Positions 46,551 to 57,499 of a DNA stretch of 64,000 bases are shown piece after piece (the stretch's first letter is position 1; each line of letters begins with the position of its first letter). The stretch is from Daucus carota subsp. sativus (Eukaryota; Streptophyta; Magnoliopsida; Apiales; Apiaceae): contig NC_030383.2 in the NCBI RefSeq assembly GCF_001625215.2, positions 63,664,949 through 63,728,948 on the forward strand. The letters are read 5' to 3'. The position numbers and the translations under genes are program-made. The notes beneath the pieces are model-generated. The model saw nothing but the letters and a program-made list of their open reading frames with translations. It ran no database searches and was not told where the DNA came from.

Positions 46551-47147
46551 TCAATCCTCTTCGACAAAATCAGGCCCAACCGATTGCTCAAAATCAGCAT
46601 CCATGATCACCCCATCCATTATATGCAACACAATCTTCCCCCTCATCACATCCACTCGTTCACTCCTCACTCTATTAATAACCAACACCCCCTTCTTATC
46701 CTTCGAAACAAACAACCCAAATCCCGACAATGAATCATAATACTTCTCCTTCTCAACATCCACAGACCCCAAAACAATTCTCCTAGGCACAACCGAAAAC
46801 CCCAAAATCCTACTAATTATCGCATAAGTATTATCAAATTTCTCACCAAGAACCAAACTTTCACTCAAATTCAACCTCAGATCCCTCTCAAAAGCCTTTT
46901 GGGACGGCATAAAAACCGTAAAAACCAAATCTTGAGGCAACATGTCAAGCATCATTTCACCAAATTTCCCAATCACATGACCATTTTCTACTTGCAAAAC
47001 ATGATGATTCAACTTTCTGGGCATGATTAAATTCATTTTTACATCAGGGAGCCTAAGAACTGAGATAATTATAACAGATAAACAAGAAACTGTAATTAAA
47101 ACACCAACATAAGCTATTACATTTCTTGAAAATGAGCTTCTCTTCAT
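46551..47147 (-). CDS. Membrane-anchored FAS1-domain (fasciclin-like) protein
   Basis: Intronless gene of 198 residues. A single hydrophobic segment near residues 10-32 (VIAYVGVLITVSCLSVIIIS), preceded by MKRSSFSRN, fits a signal anchor with the remainder outside the cytosol. The remainder resembles one FAS1 domain. FTVFMPSQKAFERD corresponds to the H1 motif, and VINRVRSERVDVMRGKI with VLHIMDGVIM corresponds to the H2 region. FAS1 proteins act in cell adhesion and wall matrix. No arabinogalactan Pro-rich region and no GPI signal are seen, so this is not a classical FLA. The 3' end of the gene is tandemly duplicated just downstream. Confidence 0.75.
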   Translation of the reverse strand: MKRSSFSRNVIAYVGVLITVSCLSVIIISVLRLPDVKMNLIMPRKLNHHVLQVENGHVIGKFGEMMLDMLPQDLVFTVFMPSQKAFERDLRLNLSESLVLGEKFDNTYAIISRILGFSVVPRRIVLGSVDVEKEKYYDSLSGFGLFVSKDKKGVLVINRVRSERVDVMRGKIVLHIMDGVIMDADFEQSVGPDFVEED

Positions 47148-47149
47148 AA

Positions 47150-48340
47150 TGATGGTAAATTAAGAAAAAAATTACAATATGGGATTATCAAGATTTTATT
47201 ACATGGGCTTCATAAAATGAAGATTAAGACAGGACAGGTAGAGATACAAACAATCATGCGTGTATGTATAGTTAAAGTACTCACAGTTTCAACGAGGAAG
47301 ATTGATAACAAACACGTTGACTATGTGTGAAATTCTCTTCCAATGTCCTGCTTAGTGCTTTTTTACCTCCTGCATTTTTCGTTTAAGAGTTTAAAATTAT
47401 CATTTTTTTCTTAATTAATATTCCCTCCATCAGGGCAGATTGGTCAAGTTTTCTTTTCCGTGTCCAACTCTAATGTAAAAAATTTACTGGGACGGATGAC
47501 GTATAGCTTTTACGATACATTTGATAATGATTTTTAAAATTATAATTTCTAATATAATTTTTTTGGCTAAATCTTTCTGAGCATCGAAAGATTTTTGAAA
47601 ACTTGGAGTAGTAAAATATTTGTTCCATGAATGTTAAGAAGGATTTATCCAAAGATATAACTAGGTGTTTGAAAAATAATATATAAAGACGTGATTAAAT
47701 ATTTTATAATAATAATCAGAATAAATAATCATGTAATATCACGATAATTCACATTTGAAAAAAACATCGCAATCAACTGAATTTATACCGTTTCATTTTA
47801 ACAATCTTATTTATTAAAAGAATACTTATATTTTCTAAATTCTTTTACGTTAGATCAAATTTTATAGAAATTTTAATATTAATTTTCATTAACTCGCGAG
47901 ATATATCAAGTTTATATCTCGATTGAGTTTTAGATTACGTATTTAGTCTCTCTTATTTTGTTGTCCCAAACACCCGAATTTGACTCTAACTCAAGAAGTA
48001 TTAGAGTAGAATTTTTTTATGATATTTATTAGAACATATATTTATATACGTCTAAATTATCAGAAAAAAGAACTTTATACCGAAAAAAATCTCACAGGAA
48101 AAAAATTTACAACCGAAATATGAAACATAACACAGCCCATTGTTTAAATAAAAAAAAAATACACAGCCCATAAAAACCAACCAGGCCCATACTTTCAAGC
48201 AAATGACATTTACTGACCTTATCTGAAATTTCACCAACACAAAAATCTATAAATACCAGGGTTTTATCACTTTCACAGACTAGGGTTTTAGGAAAATCTC
48301 CGCACAAATTTCTGTATCTATAATCGAGACAGAAGACGCC
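47150..48340. other. Divergent promoter region between FAS1-like and ALBA genes
   Basis: The region between two oppositely transcribed genes, about 1.2 kb. It holds one short Stowaway-like remnant and otherwise AT-rich DNA. The ALBA 5' leader probably begins near 48270, after a run of gene-poor sequence. Confidence 0.4.
47421..47501. mobile_element. Very short Stowaway-like remnant
   Basis: Ends TTCCCTCCATC and ACTGGGACGGATGACG are flanked by TA on both sides. At 81 bp it is an internally deleted element. Confidence 0.4.
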
Positions 48341-48463
48341 ATGGATAGATACAGAAAAGTGCAGAAAGCGAAGGCAGAGGGCTCGACTAACGAGAACGAG
48401 ATCAGAATCACCTCGCAAGGCTTTGTCCGCAACTATATTAGCTACGCTACTAATCTTCTCCAG

Positions 48464-48505
<42 letters not shown>

Positions 48506-51369
48506 TCCCTCCCTCCCTCTCCCTCTCTCTCCCACTCTCTATCTGTGCTTATTCTTAGTTAATTGAATAGTTGCTTAATAGTTAATAGTTACTAATGTCT
48601 GTGTGATGAGCTTGTTTTTCGTAAATTGATAGAATATTTTGCCTAATTAGTTATGTGTGAACGTCTGTATAATGATGCTTATATTCGTTGTTAACTGAAA
48701 ATTTGCTAGATTAGTTATGTTTATGCTTTAATTTATGGAATATATGTGTAGTTATAGATGAGATTGAGTGATATGCCATTGGTTGATTTCCGGGTTTTAT
48801 CCTGTGTTTTCAGATGATGTTATAGTTGTAATAAGTGTGTACATACTTATGCTTATTGTTTGATAATTGTTAGATTTGTTGATAGGGTTTATGCTTTAGT
48901 TTTTAGAATATTTGTGCTGACAAGATTTGAGTGATAGATGCGATGTTGGTTAATTACTGTTTTACTTGTTTAGTTGACTGGATACTAATATGAGAGCGGC
49001 GGATACTCCTATTTATTATATTTGATTGAATGATGCTTATACATTGTAAAAGTTCAGTACAATGAGGTTGATATTGAATTTGAAGGATGTATATTCTGTT
49101 TACTGAAGGAATCTTGTTAATGCAATTTTTGCTGGTCAGATTGTGAGATTGAATGATTCTCTATTTTATTACCTGTTCTCTCCTCTTGCTGCTTAGGTGA
49201 TTTGATGCTTATAAGTATATGTATATCTATAGGATATTAGGTTGGTAGTTTAAAATTTATATTTGGTCATAGCAATAACTGATTAGTGATTACTGATATG
49301 GCTCTAGCCAGGTGGTGTAGACATTAATTTAACAGAACACTCCATTTCTATGTGCACCTGTGATATTACTTATATATATTCTATCTGGGGTCCAAAATTT
49401 GCATATGGTACTACTACTATCACATATTTCTATTTGTGTGCAGATTCAATTTAAATCAATGAAGTACTGAAACTAAAATTATTTTATCGCAATGAAGTCA
49501 CAGCACCGCAAAATTTATTTGAGTGTTAATATATATTAATTTAACTAAACTAATTTGGAATGGAGTTATATACTAACAAATTATGATATTCAGGAGAACG
49601 ATGGGCGTGAAATTGTACTTAAGGCAATGGGACCAGCAATAAACAAGGCGGTAGCCATAACAGAGATTATAAAGGTTGGTTTTTTTTTGTCATTTAAGTA
49701 GAGTCCCTTCTCCTGTAAGTTGTAATATTGCAGAAATAGCTTAATGCATGTATTCTGGACAGAGACGAATTCCTCAGTTGCACCAAGATACTGTCATCAG
49801 TTCAGTCAACATAGTGGATGTATATGAACCTATTGAGGAGGGTCTTCTGCCGTAAGTATTCCATCTTATTTCAAACATGTTCCCATCAAATACTTTAATT
49901 TTAGGCCTGTTCTTATCAATCTTTGATTATGAAAACTTGCAGCGTGGAGACAAGTCGTAATGTATCAATGATTTCAATTACCCTATCAACTAAGGAGTTA
50001 AACAAGAATTCGCCAGGGTAAATTTATATCTTACTTTAGTGGATAATATACATGAAGCACAATGCATTCTACTGTAATTTCTGTTGTCCCTGGAACTGGA
50101 TGAGTGCTTGAAAATGGCTTGATTTAGAGTTTATGAAATCTGTTTTAGCGACATTTGTTATGTATATTTTAGTAGTACTCGCCTTTTTCATGTATTTTTT
50201 GGTTTTTAGTTTGGTTTGTTTTCATAAGCTACTTGCAAGCAAACTTCAATAAATTAGAGGTCTTCTGCAAATCTTATATGACCTTTATCATTGTGTATAG
50301 GTATCAAGCTCCAGCTACTGCTGAACAAGTGCAACAACAGCAGCAATCAAGAAAACAACGCACTTATCAGCAACAGCAGCCACCAAGGCAACACAATAAT
50401 CAGCATCGGCGACAGAACAATTACCAACAACAGCAGACCTCTAGTCCGCAGAATAATTATCAACAAGAGCAGCCCTCGAAGCCGCGGAGCAATTATCAGC
50501 AACAGCAACCACCAAGGCCGCAGAACACTTATCAGCAACAGCAGCAATCGAGGACACAAAATAACTATCAGCAGCAATCAAGGACACAGAGTAATTATCA
50601 GCAGCAACCTGTTGCTAGACAAGCTCACCAAGGTTATGATGTTGCTGATGAAGGTGTGTTATCAGACATGAACTGCCTTTACTTGTAAACATCAAATTCT
50701 TTATACATTGAATCATATTCAACCCGGTTATAAATTTAGATTCATATGGGCGAGGCCGTGGTGGATCCCGTGGTAGAGGGAGAGGACGAGGCTGGAGTAG
50801 AGGCGGGTATGGTAATTATGAAGGAAATAATCATGGGAACTATGAAGGAAACTATCAAGGTATCTAAATCAATGCACACTTGTCTTTTAGTATATACTGT
50901 TACTTTATATACTTGATTCTTGGTAAATTTCTGTCGGAAACTTCGAATTTCTAAATCTGGGCCAATATGGTGGCTACGGCTGTGCACTATTTGTGCTTTA
51001 CCTCTGTACTGTTTGTACTTTGTATTTTATATGCTGGTTTATTCTGTTTGATATTCACTACCAGCCTGGTAATATCAGTATTGGTACAACAGCTAAATGT
51101 ATAATATCCTTGTGCATGTTTATGGTATAAATGTTATGAGTTAATAGACCACATATGACATAACTACCTATCTAAGACATAATTGCTTGCTAAATATATA
51201 TATTCTGGTTTACACAAATCAGTATGAATCAATAATTCAACATGAATGTATGTTGACAGGTGAGGGAGATGGTGGTGCCCGAGGTGGGGGAAGGGGAAGA
51301 GGTTATGGCCGGAGTCGTGGAACTGGAAGGATGGGAAGCTATGCCAGGGATGATAGCTACCAGAGGTAG
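48341..51369 (+). CDS. ALBA: ALBA-domain RNA/DNA-binding protein with Gln-rich and RGG tail
   Basis: Seven exons: 48341-48463, 49594-49674, 49763-49851, 49943-50017, 50301-50653, 50740-50859 and 51260-51369. All are in phase and give 316 residues. The ALBA fold occupies roughly residues 20-118 (ITSQGFVRNYISYATNLLQ, LKAMGPAINKAVAITEIIK, then the VSMISITLS strand). Exon 5 (residues about 123-240) is a Gln/Tyr/Asn-rich, prion-like stretch built from NYQQQQ repeats. Exons 6 and 7 encode an RGG/GRG box (YGRGRGGSRGRGRGRG). This layout matches the long plant ALBA proteins (the ALBA4-6 group), which bind RNA and enter stress granules and P-bodies. Low-complexity tails of this kind favour condensate formation. 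The first exon begins with ATGGATAGATAC and intron 1 opens with a CT microsatellite. Confidence 0.92.
48467..48540. repeat. CT microsatellite at the ALBA intron 1 donor
   Basis: A (CT)n/(CCCT)n tract starting within four bases of the 5' splice site of intron 1, on the sense strand. Confidence 0.9.
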
Positions 51370-52093
51370 TTGTTGGTGGTGCTTCTGATATGCTATATAG
51401 CAATATATTTGTTTTGCACTATTAGTACTCTATATTGGTGTTTGGCATCTTTAACTTTAGGTTGACAATAGTTTCAAGGTTAAGCATTAATACTAGAGAT
51501 TGATTATTATTAATATTATTTTTTTATGGTGGTGGTCCTGGTGGGCATGCTTTATGTGACTCTTTTCAAAATTGGACTGATGAGGATAGTTTCCTTAAAT
51601 CAAGTTATCTAGTTCTTAATCATCTTCGGAAATTCTATATATTTTCTACCAACAGACTGGAATCTTGATTATATAGTCGCCTAGAGTAGGGATAAAAGTC
51701 TGTACATTTCACCTTCTCGTGATGTATTAATGGGCTTGTTTGATCATAGTTCGCTGTAGTTTTATTGGAGAAGAATAGTTTTTGAGTTGCAACTACTAAT
51801 TCAAGAATTTGAATGATGCCTCTTGTTAGTTAGTCGTGCTTTCCTTACCATAGAACAATGCACAATGATATTCTGTTTCCATATTTCGTTTAAAAACTAC
51901 TGTATATAGATGTAAAGAAAACTGTGGGAGATGGAGTCAAACCATATGGCTAAAGCTCATTTTGTATATTACATTCAGAGTGCCCGCCACGAAATTCTTT
52001 AGATGTTCTGATACTTAGCAGAGATTTGAGGACCGAGTCTGATGACAATTTTTCTTTCGGTAAGATGCTGTAACATATATACCATTGTTTGCC

Positions 52094-52177
52094 TTGTCCG
52101 AAGCTTCACTTGTAAAGCTTGAGCAAATTGGAGGTTTGTCCGAAGCTTCACTTGTAAAGCTTGAGCAAATTGGAGGT
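52094..52177. repeat. Perfect 42-bp tandem duplication
   Basis: Two directly adjacent identical 42-bp units starting ttgtccgaagcttcacttgt and ending ttgagcaaattggaggt. Confidence 0.95.
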
Positions 52178-52510
52178 TAAACAGATGTTGAAATCCAAAT
52201 GAGATACACAAGTTATATTATTATATATGTACACAAATCTAATAAATACAAAGCAATAAGATATTGAGCATGCTTATAAATACTTGTTAAATACTATAAA
52301 TAAGAGATCTTCGATATGCAACATGCAATTAAATATATTGAACTGTATATCTTAAAATGTTTTCGAATATCACATATTTTGAGTACGCCCTTCTAATTAT
52401 GTTATATATTTTGAGGACGCCTTCTAATTACGTGAACGTAATAAGTTTTTCTTAGAGTGTGTTCTCTCATCTAGAAATTTGAAACGCATATTTCATGAAC
52501 TTATATAACT

Positions 52511-52632
52511 ATGGTATTGGATCGTATGGCCGAGCCTTTCTGAGTTGCACGTACAGGAGATGAACAAAGCAATGGTATTGGATCGTATGGCCGATCCTTT
52601 CTGAGTTGCACGTACAGGAGATGAACAAAGCA
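52511..52632. repeat. 61-bp tandem duplication
   Basis: Two adjacent 61-bp units starting atggtattggatcgtatggc and ending gatgaacaaagca. They differ at one position (ccgagcc versus ccgatcc). Confidence 0.95.
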
Positions 52633-52639
52633 ATGTCTT

Positions 52640-53640
52640 ACGCCCTGCTCCCAGAGTAATAAAGAGGGAGGAAAGTAACTGAAGAGGAAGTGAAGTCATA
52701 TAACTTTCACTCCTGTTTGTGCTCCGGAGTTTTTTCAAGAGAGAAAAACAAGTGAAAATAGATATAACTATAACATAATTTCACTCCAAAAGTGGGATGA
52801 AAATGTAAGCACATTTGCTTTCATTTACATTCACTTGCTTTCTCTCTTAATAAAAGTCAGGAGTAGGGAGGAATGGATTAAAGCGTTGCTACATTACCAT
52901 ATAATCATAGCCGGACAGATCTACGATGGTTTTTCTCTAGAATATCAAGTAAATTTTTGAAAAACACTTTTATTATTTGTAATGCTTAAAGTTTTGTTGT
53001 ATATGGAGTTTAGGGTGAACTAAACAGCTTATTTATATCCTTTTCTGCGTTGAAGCAACAACTTTTGAGGGAAATGAGAAAATCGTGAGCTGAGGAAGAA
53101 GCTCATTGTGACTGACCTACCGGTGCAAAACAGGTTAAGCAAGTTTTTTTATGACTTGCCAAATACGGGTACAAAATAAACAGCACAATAAGATATATAT
53201 TGAAGATTGATGTTTTATTTTAATGAATAACTATCGTTGTCTGATTTTGATGTTGGATTATTGTATATAATAAGAAGCAGCCGAGGGACTCGAAATTAAG
53301 ACTTTTCAGAAAATAAAAACGATGTCGTCGCATAAAAGATTTTTAAATTTATCACATAAATTATTTCTTAATTTTTTTCGGGTCATGCGCGGTCGTCTCT
53401 CACTTGTGCTGGCCTAACACAAGCGTAAAGTGTGAACTTGAACGCGAAAAATAAGACATGACAGAACAAAACGTGTTTTGTACTGATTTTTAACTAACAA
53501 TCATGATAAACCGGGTTTTAGCCTAAACCGAACCCACATTGCCTTCTCTCAAACATATTTTCAGCTTCATATCTTAAATCTTTTTCCCTTGAATTCATTG
53601 ATTAAAACCCTGCTCCTATCATTTTCAAATTTTATGAAGA
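52640..53640. other. Intergenic stretch between ALBA and VAMP
   Basis: No gene recognised. The stretch lies between two convergent genes and is AT-rich. Short open frames lack domains. Confidence 0.5.
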
Positions 53641-53642
53641 AC

Positions 53643-53711
53643 GCGGAGTGAAAAGTTGTAATATACCAGTGTTTCGATTTCCCTGCCAACTAAGGAGTTG
53701 AACAAGAATTC
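53643..53711 (+). pseudogene. Fragment of an ALBA gene (exon 4 copy)
   Basis: The 69 bp match ALBA exon 4 and its 5' border. aactaaggagtt(g/a)aacaagaattc is shared with 49989-50012, and the preceding cggag..aagt(t/c)gtaat..a(c)ca(g/a)tg..tt also lines up. Similarity stops at 53711. Orientation is the same as the gene. It lies about 3.7 kb downstream of exon 4 and no other ALBA exon was found nearby. Confidence 0.7.
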
Positions 53712-53719
53712 TTGTATGC

Positions 53720-54500
53720 CCTCCTGGTCGCTCCCCAGGAAGCATGTTGGTGTTGGTGTTAATTAGTAGCAGTAGGGTCCAAGTCCCTGACAAACGATTG
53801 CTGCAATATACCGTCAGCAATTTTTTTCTTGCCTAAAGATATTAATTCTAAATTTTTTATGCGAGTGCAGGAACTAATATGCTTATTCCAGGGTTTTTAC
53901 CTTCCGGAAAAAAACGGTTGATAGTTTGTTAACAATTTTATAATCTGTAACAACACTCATTCACAAATAGGGGTCTCTAAAAAGGTGTCAAATCACCTGG
54001 ACCCTGGTTGATAACTAAATTGTAAGAAGACCGTTTACTCACAACTACAGAGCACCCAATAGTAACATATATAATCAATGCTTATTTCAAAAGTTACCAG
54101 AAAGTGTTGTAGCAAACAATTCAGAAGAGAGCTTAGATAGCTTGTACATGCATCAAAGCCAACCTTTCTCGATTTGAAAGATGAACTAGACAAATGTATA
54201 TCATTAAGATGATAATCAATCATTAAGCATTAGAATCGAAGAATAAATGTAATCAGTCTCCCAAGAATCAAATAATTAGAAAAGAAGCAATGCAGGGAGC
54301 AACCACTAAGAGAGCTAACCTCCTACTATATAACCAGGCAAACAGATCCAAATACAAATTATTGTACAAACCGTCGTAGTTTAGACTATAGCACAAAGAG
54401 CAAAAACTGTGAACCAAAACACCATTGGTGAACAAATACCAACCAGATAATGGAATGCACTGTACCATGTTTGACTGAAGGGGTAACGGACCAAGCACAT
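53720..54500. other. Intergenic and probable 3' region of VAMP
   Basis: No gene was recognised. The part next to 54510 is probably the 3' untranslated region of the minus-strand VAMP gene. The frame at 54268-54615 runs across the VAMP last exon in a wrong frame. Confidence 0.4.
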
Positions 54501-54509
54501 AAGAACCGA

Positions 54510-57361
54510 CTAATTCGAACAGTTGAAGCCACCACAAACTGAGAGAACTATGATAAGAATCAGCGCAATAATAATCCCAAGAACTATCAGCTTTATCTTC
54601 ATATTCTGCAACCACATCTTCCTCCTCAACTGTTGTCCTCCTGTCCTAAAATCTTGTGCCTGTAGCAAGGGTTACATCCATATTAATTTGAGGCCGAATC
54701 ATTAAATTAAATTACATGGACAATGTTATTTCAAACAAAAGAAGAACAAGAAATGTAAAAAGGCATGCAAGTTCTAAAGATGATACATGACAAGGGTTCT
54801 GATATCTGTCGATTAACAGCATTGCATTATGTAAAAGTGTGGTAACCAATTGTGTTCAACAGAATCAACATTAAATATTTAATGTGGTTTAAGTACAAGA
54901 ATGATGAAGCTTGTATGCTGTTTAATCAAATTTCTTTACTTCACAAGCCATCTGAAGTTGGATTATTATAGTAGGATATGTTTTTTGAATATCAGTAAAA
55001 ATGTAAAGACATAACAATATAGCTCTTGTATCTGTCAACAAACATTAGACATCCAACACTTTCTCTAATAAAAATCATCAAAAGCACAGGTACAGAAATC
55101 TAAAAAATGTATAATCACTCACCTGAGAGCGAAGATTCTCTGTTTTATCCACTAGAAGCTCAATCTTTTCTCCACGGTCAAGAACCTACAAGGTCAAACC
55201 TTGTGGTAAATAAATGCATAAGTTACAGCTTGCAGAAGTCATTTACATCTTGATGACTAGTACTAGAAGAAACTTGGCTTACTTCAGCAAATTTTTGACC
55301 ACCTGTTATGGCTTACCTTCTCAATATTCTCCATCATTACTCCTTTGACCTCTGAAACTTGGGCCTTCACCTTTGCAAGCTTACTGATCTCCTCCGGATG
55401 ATCCACACAATACTGCATCTGTTCTTTTTGCTTTGGCCTATATTCATTAAGTGATGATATAACTAAGGACTCCAGGAAAAAAGAGAGAGCAAGAAGAACA
55501 TTAAGGAAGCAGAGTCAAATTACCCAAATTCTTTGTTGAGACTGTTTGCAACAGCTGTTGCAGCTTTACCCCCGCCATATCTCTTGGTAAAATCTTCCTT
55601 TATCCGTTCAAGATAAGCAATAGGCAATTGTCGACCAGCAGATTCAACAGCAACAACACAGTATGCTGCATCACAGAACAGACTAGGTTAGTGCAACTAG
55701 TAATGTACTAAAAGGAAATTCATCACCTACTCAAAAGAAGGAAGCACTAGCAACAACATTTACACTTTCATCATTCATCCACTTTTTGCCTTCTAAATAT
55801 TATTATAGTGTAATCAACTTGTGCATTTTTTAAAAAGTAATCTAAGATGAGCTGCGATTCTTTCCCATAGGTTATTCTGCTTGGTTCTAATATACAGGAA
55901 AATTACAAAGAAATAGAGAACTTCGCACCAGTACTGCATATTGTTCATAGATAAAGCAAAATTTTTATTAAACAGAATGTGAACTTGACAGCGATCATTC
56001 TGAGCAGGAAGAGAACAGCCTACTTATGAAAATTATGAGGAGGATCGAACAAGCTACTTACGAAAAATAGAGCCTTTTCTCTTTGAAAAATGACAGTAAA
56101 TTGAGACAGATACTAAAGTCCCCATCATCTATGTTAGTTGAAAGGAAGAATAATGGATCCAGTACATCAAATTAACCGAGGTTATAAACCACACCAAGTT
56201 GCAGTATAATTAATCAAATTTAATGCAACACTACCAATTAGCATCTAGTCACAGACAAATAAATTATTAAGGAACTTGATAGTGGTATTGACCAGAAGTT
56301 AGGTACACAGATACCCATTAGATTCTTAAACAGAATTATTTCCAATAGCCAATAGCACATATTGCAATATCTTATACTGCATTACATTGACAAATGAACG
56401 AAGAAACAACACATTCCTACTAAAATTTACTTGCTAGCAACAAGATAGATCTTCTCGGAAGCAAATTGTTGCTCATTTGTTTTTCATCTTGGTATATTTA
56501 TTCGATATTATATTCTAATCCTAACATACAGTTGAACTAAAAAATAATTGCACCAACATCGAGTTCTCTAGATCTATCACCAGAACTGCAATCACTAATT
56601 ACCAATACTGCACATACCACAAAAACAGATCACAAAATCAAACAAACATCTAACTTAGCATCATGATCAACAACAACAAAGAATCAAAGTATGTAACAAA
56701 ATCTCTCCATTTTAGCTACGAGGTGCACAATTTTCTCGACTCGAAGAGATTATTTTCGGAGCAGCACAACATGGTGAAGATTAAACTCTCACAAAATACA
56801 ACCGGATAGATAAATAGTTAAACCGACATAGACATAATCATATAATTAATTAAGCAGTACAACAAATATCACGAAAACAGATCACTAATCAAGCAAACAC
56901 CTAACATAGCTAATCAATCAAAACAACAAATTCAAACTACATAACAGATATGTAACAACCACAAACAGATCAGATCAATAAGGCACAGTACATATACATA
57001 ACACACATCTCTAGATCGGCTCTCTCTCTCTCTCTCTACGTCTCGATCTCTCTATCCCTCCCTCTCTTATCTCTCTCATTTCTCCCTCTCCCTCTCCCTC
57101 TCCCATCTCTCTCATTTCTCTCTCTCTCTCTCGAACACAGACACATATACAAGAGAGATAAGAGAACATACTGAAGCCGTTATCGACGAGATAATTGAAA
57201 GTATGACCATCGCAATTATACGTAAACTTGTTATTAGTAGACGGAAGCTTCTGGAGACACTGCGAGGCGATGCTGGTGAAGTTTCCGGTGAACTCCGTGT
57301 ATTCCGACAGAATCACGGTGCCGCGTGCGACGAAGCTGTAGATTAGCGATTGTTGCGCCAT
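54510..57361 (-). CDS. VAMP721: R-SNARE, VAMP721/722-type
   Basis: Five exons, 57361-57172, 55665-55524, 55437-55317, 55185-55123 and 54659-54510, in phase throughout, encode 221 residues; VAMP721 has about 219. The longin domain occupies residues 1-110 ([20 protein letters not shown], then [21 protein letters not shown]). The SNARE helix follows ([36 protein letters not shown]) with the zero-layer Arg in VLDRGEK. A single C-terminal transmembrane segment ([19 protein letters not shown]) ends the protein. Such v-SNAREs fuse secretory vesicles with the plasma membrane and cell plate, pairing with SYP111/SYP121-type Qa-SNAREs. The family is certain. VAMP721 versus VAMP722 cannot be separated, because these are young Brassicaceae paralogues. 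Confidence 0.95.
57021..57132. repeat. CT-rich microsatellite in VAMP intron 1
   Basis: Compound (CT)n with CCCTCT variants on the plus strand, GA on the sense strand, starting about 40 bp into intron 1. A matching GA/CT-rich run also lies in the 5' leader (about 57409-57440). Confidence 0.9.
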
Positions 57362-57499
57362 TGTAAACCCTAGCTTGTAGAGACACAAAGTTTGTATGTA
57401 TAGAGATAGGGGGGAGAGAGAGATGGAGAGAGAGAAGGGGAAGCGTGTTAATGGAGGTAAAGGGAGTAATTTGAAAGAGGAAAGTTGATGGAAATTCAA

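Noticed and set aside
50347-50577. Leu/Ile-rich minus-strand frame
   Set aside because: It is the antisense of the CAG/CAA repeats of ALBA exon 5.
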